Shown: positions 6,523 through 6,569 of the stretch, in pieces
Numbering within the stretch: the first letter of the stretch is position 1
How the letters are laid out: the number at the start of each line of letters is the position of its first letter
DNA from: Prevotellaceae bacterium
Lineage (GTDB): Bacteria > Bacteroidota > Bacteroidia > Bacteroidales > UBA932
Direction: 5' to 3'
Assembly (NCBI GenBank): GCA_031268055.1
Contig: JAIRXY010000183.1
Span: forward strand, 1 to 6,569
Length of the DNA: 6,569 nt
Position numbers and translations under genes: made by a program
The notes under the pieces: model-generated
What the model was told of the DNA's origin: nothing
Databases searched by the model: none
The model's input: the letters and a program-made list of their open reading frames with translations, nothing else

Positions 6523-6569
6523 TTGTGAAACGAATTTTGGAGAGTGCAATTATCAACAAAATATTAAGG

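Larger units (their letters stand above)
6241..6569. other. Intergenic region upstream of nrdJ, no gene seen
   Basis: This 329-base stretch between the nrdJ start and the window edge has no credible coding frame. The longest minus-strand frame here, from 6422, runs into nrdJ out of frame and resembles no family. I found no cobalamin-box-like sequence, so no B12 riboswitch is called. The region contains the nrdJ leader, two hairpins and a rightward promoter candidate, each listed separately. Confidence 0.6.

Noticed and set aside
6241..6569. Cobalamin riboswitch upstream of nrdJ
   Set aside because: No B12-box-like conserved segment or suitable multi-stem fold was found by eye, and such switches usually control B12-independent enzymes or B12 uptake.

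Overview
The window looks like chromosome from a Bacteroidetes (probably Bacteroidales) bacterium. The evidence is the family versions present (a DUF4143 ATPase, a fused SpmA-SpmB membrane protein and a NrdJ with TSCPD domain and C-terminal cysteine cluster), the lack of Shine-Dalgarno sequences before the genes, and two good matches to the Bacteroidetes promoter pattern TTTG-N18/19-TAnnTTTG. The genus cannot be read from the sequence. Four complete genes are present. No rRNA, tRNA, CRISPR array, insertion sequence or riboswitch was seen.

Layout. Positions 1 to about 480 hold an extremely AT-rich degenerate tandem array with an exact 101-bp period. Its conserved anchor recurs at 20, 121, 222, 323 and 424, and the array probably continues left of the window. 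The last copy decays into a promoter (464-493) for a single ATPase gene of the AAA_14/DUF4143 type (531-1727), which is closed by a strong intrinsic terminator (1730-1780). Next comes a polytopic membrane protein that fuses SpmA-like and SpmB-like gate domains (1888-3117). It converges tail to tail, with one base between stop codons, on a minus-strand pair: the adenosylcobalamin-dependent ribonucleotide reductase nrdJ (6240 to 3610) followed by a small YhbP-like member of the FMN-binding split-barrel family (3583 to 3119). The right edge (6241-6569) has no gene. It holds the nrdJ leader with a weak NrdR-like box, two hairpins, and a rightward promoter candidate that probably serves a gene beyond the window.

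How the genes work together. nrdJ supplies deoxyribonucleotides by a cobalamin-dependent radical reaction that needs no oxygen. The small flavin-type protein behind it is close enough to be co-transcribed, but a functional link is only inferred. The ATPase and the membrane protein look like independent transcription units. No convincing new multi-gene system was found. The most unusual element is the phased 101-bp array with indel-free divergence upstream of the ATPase.
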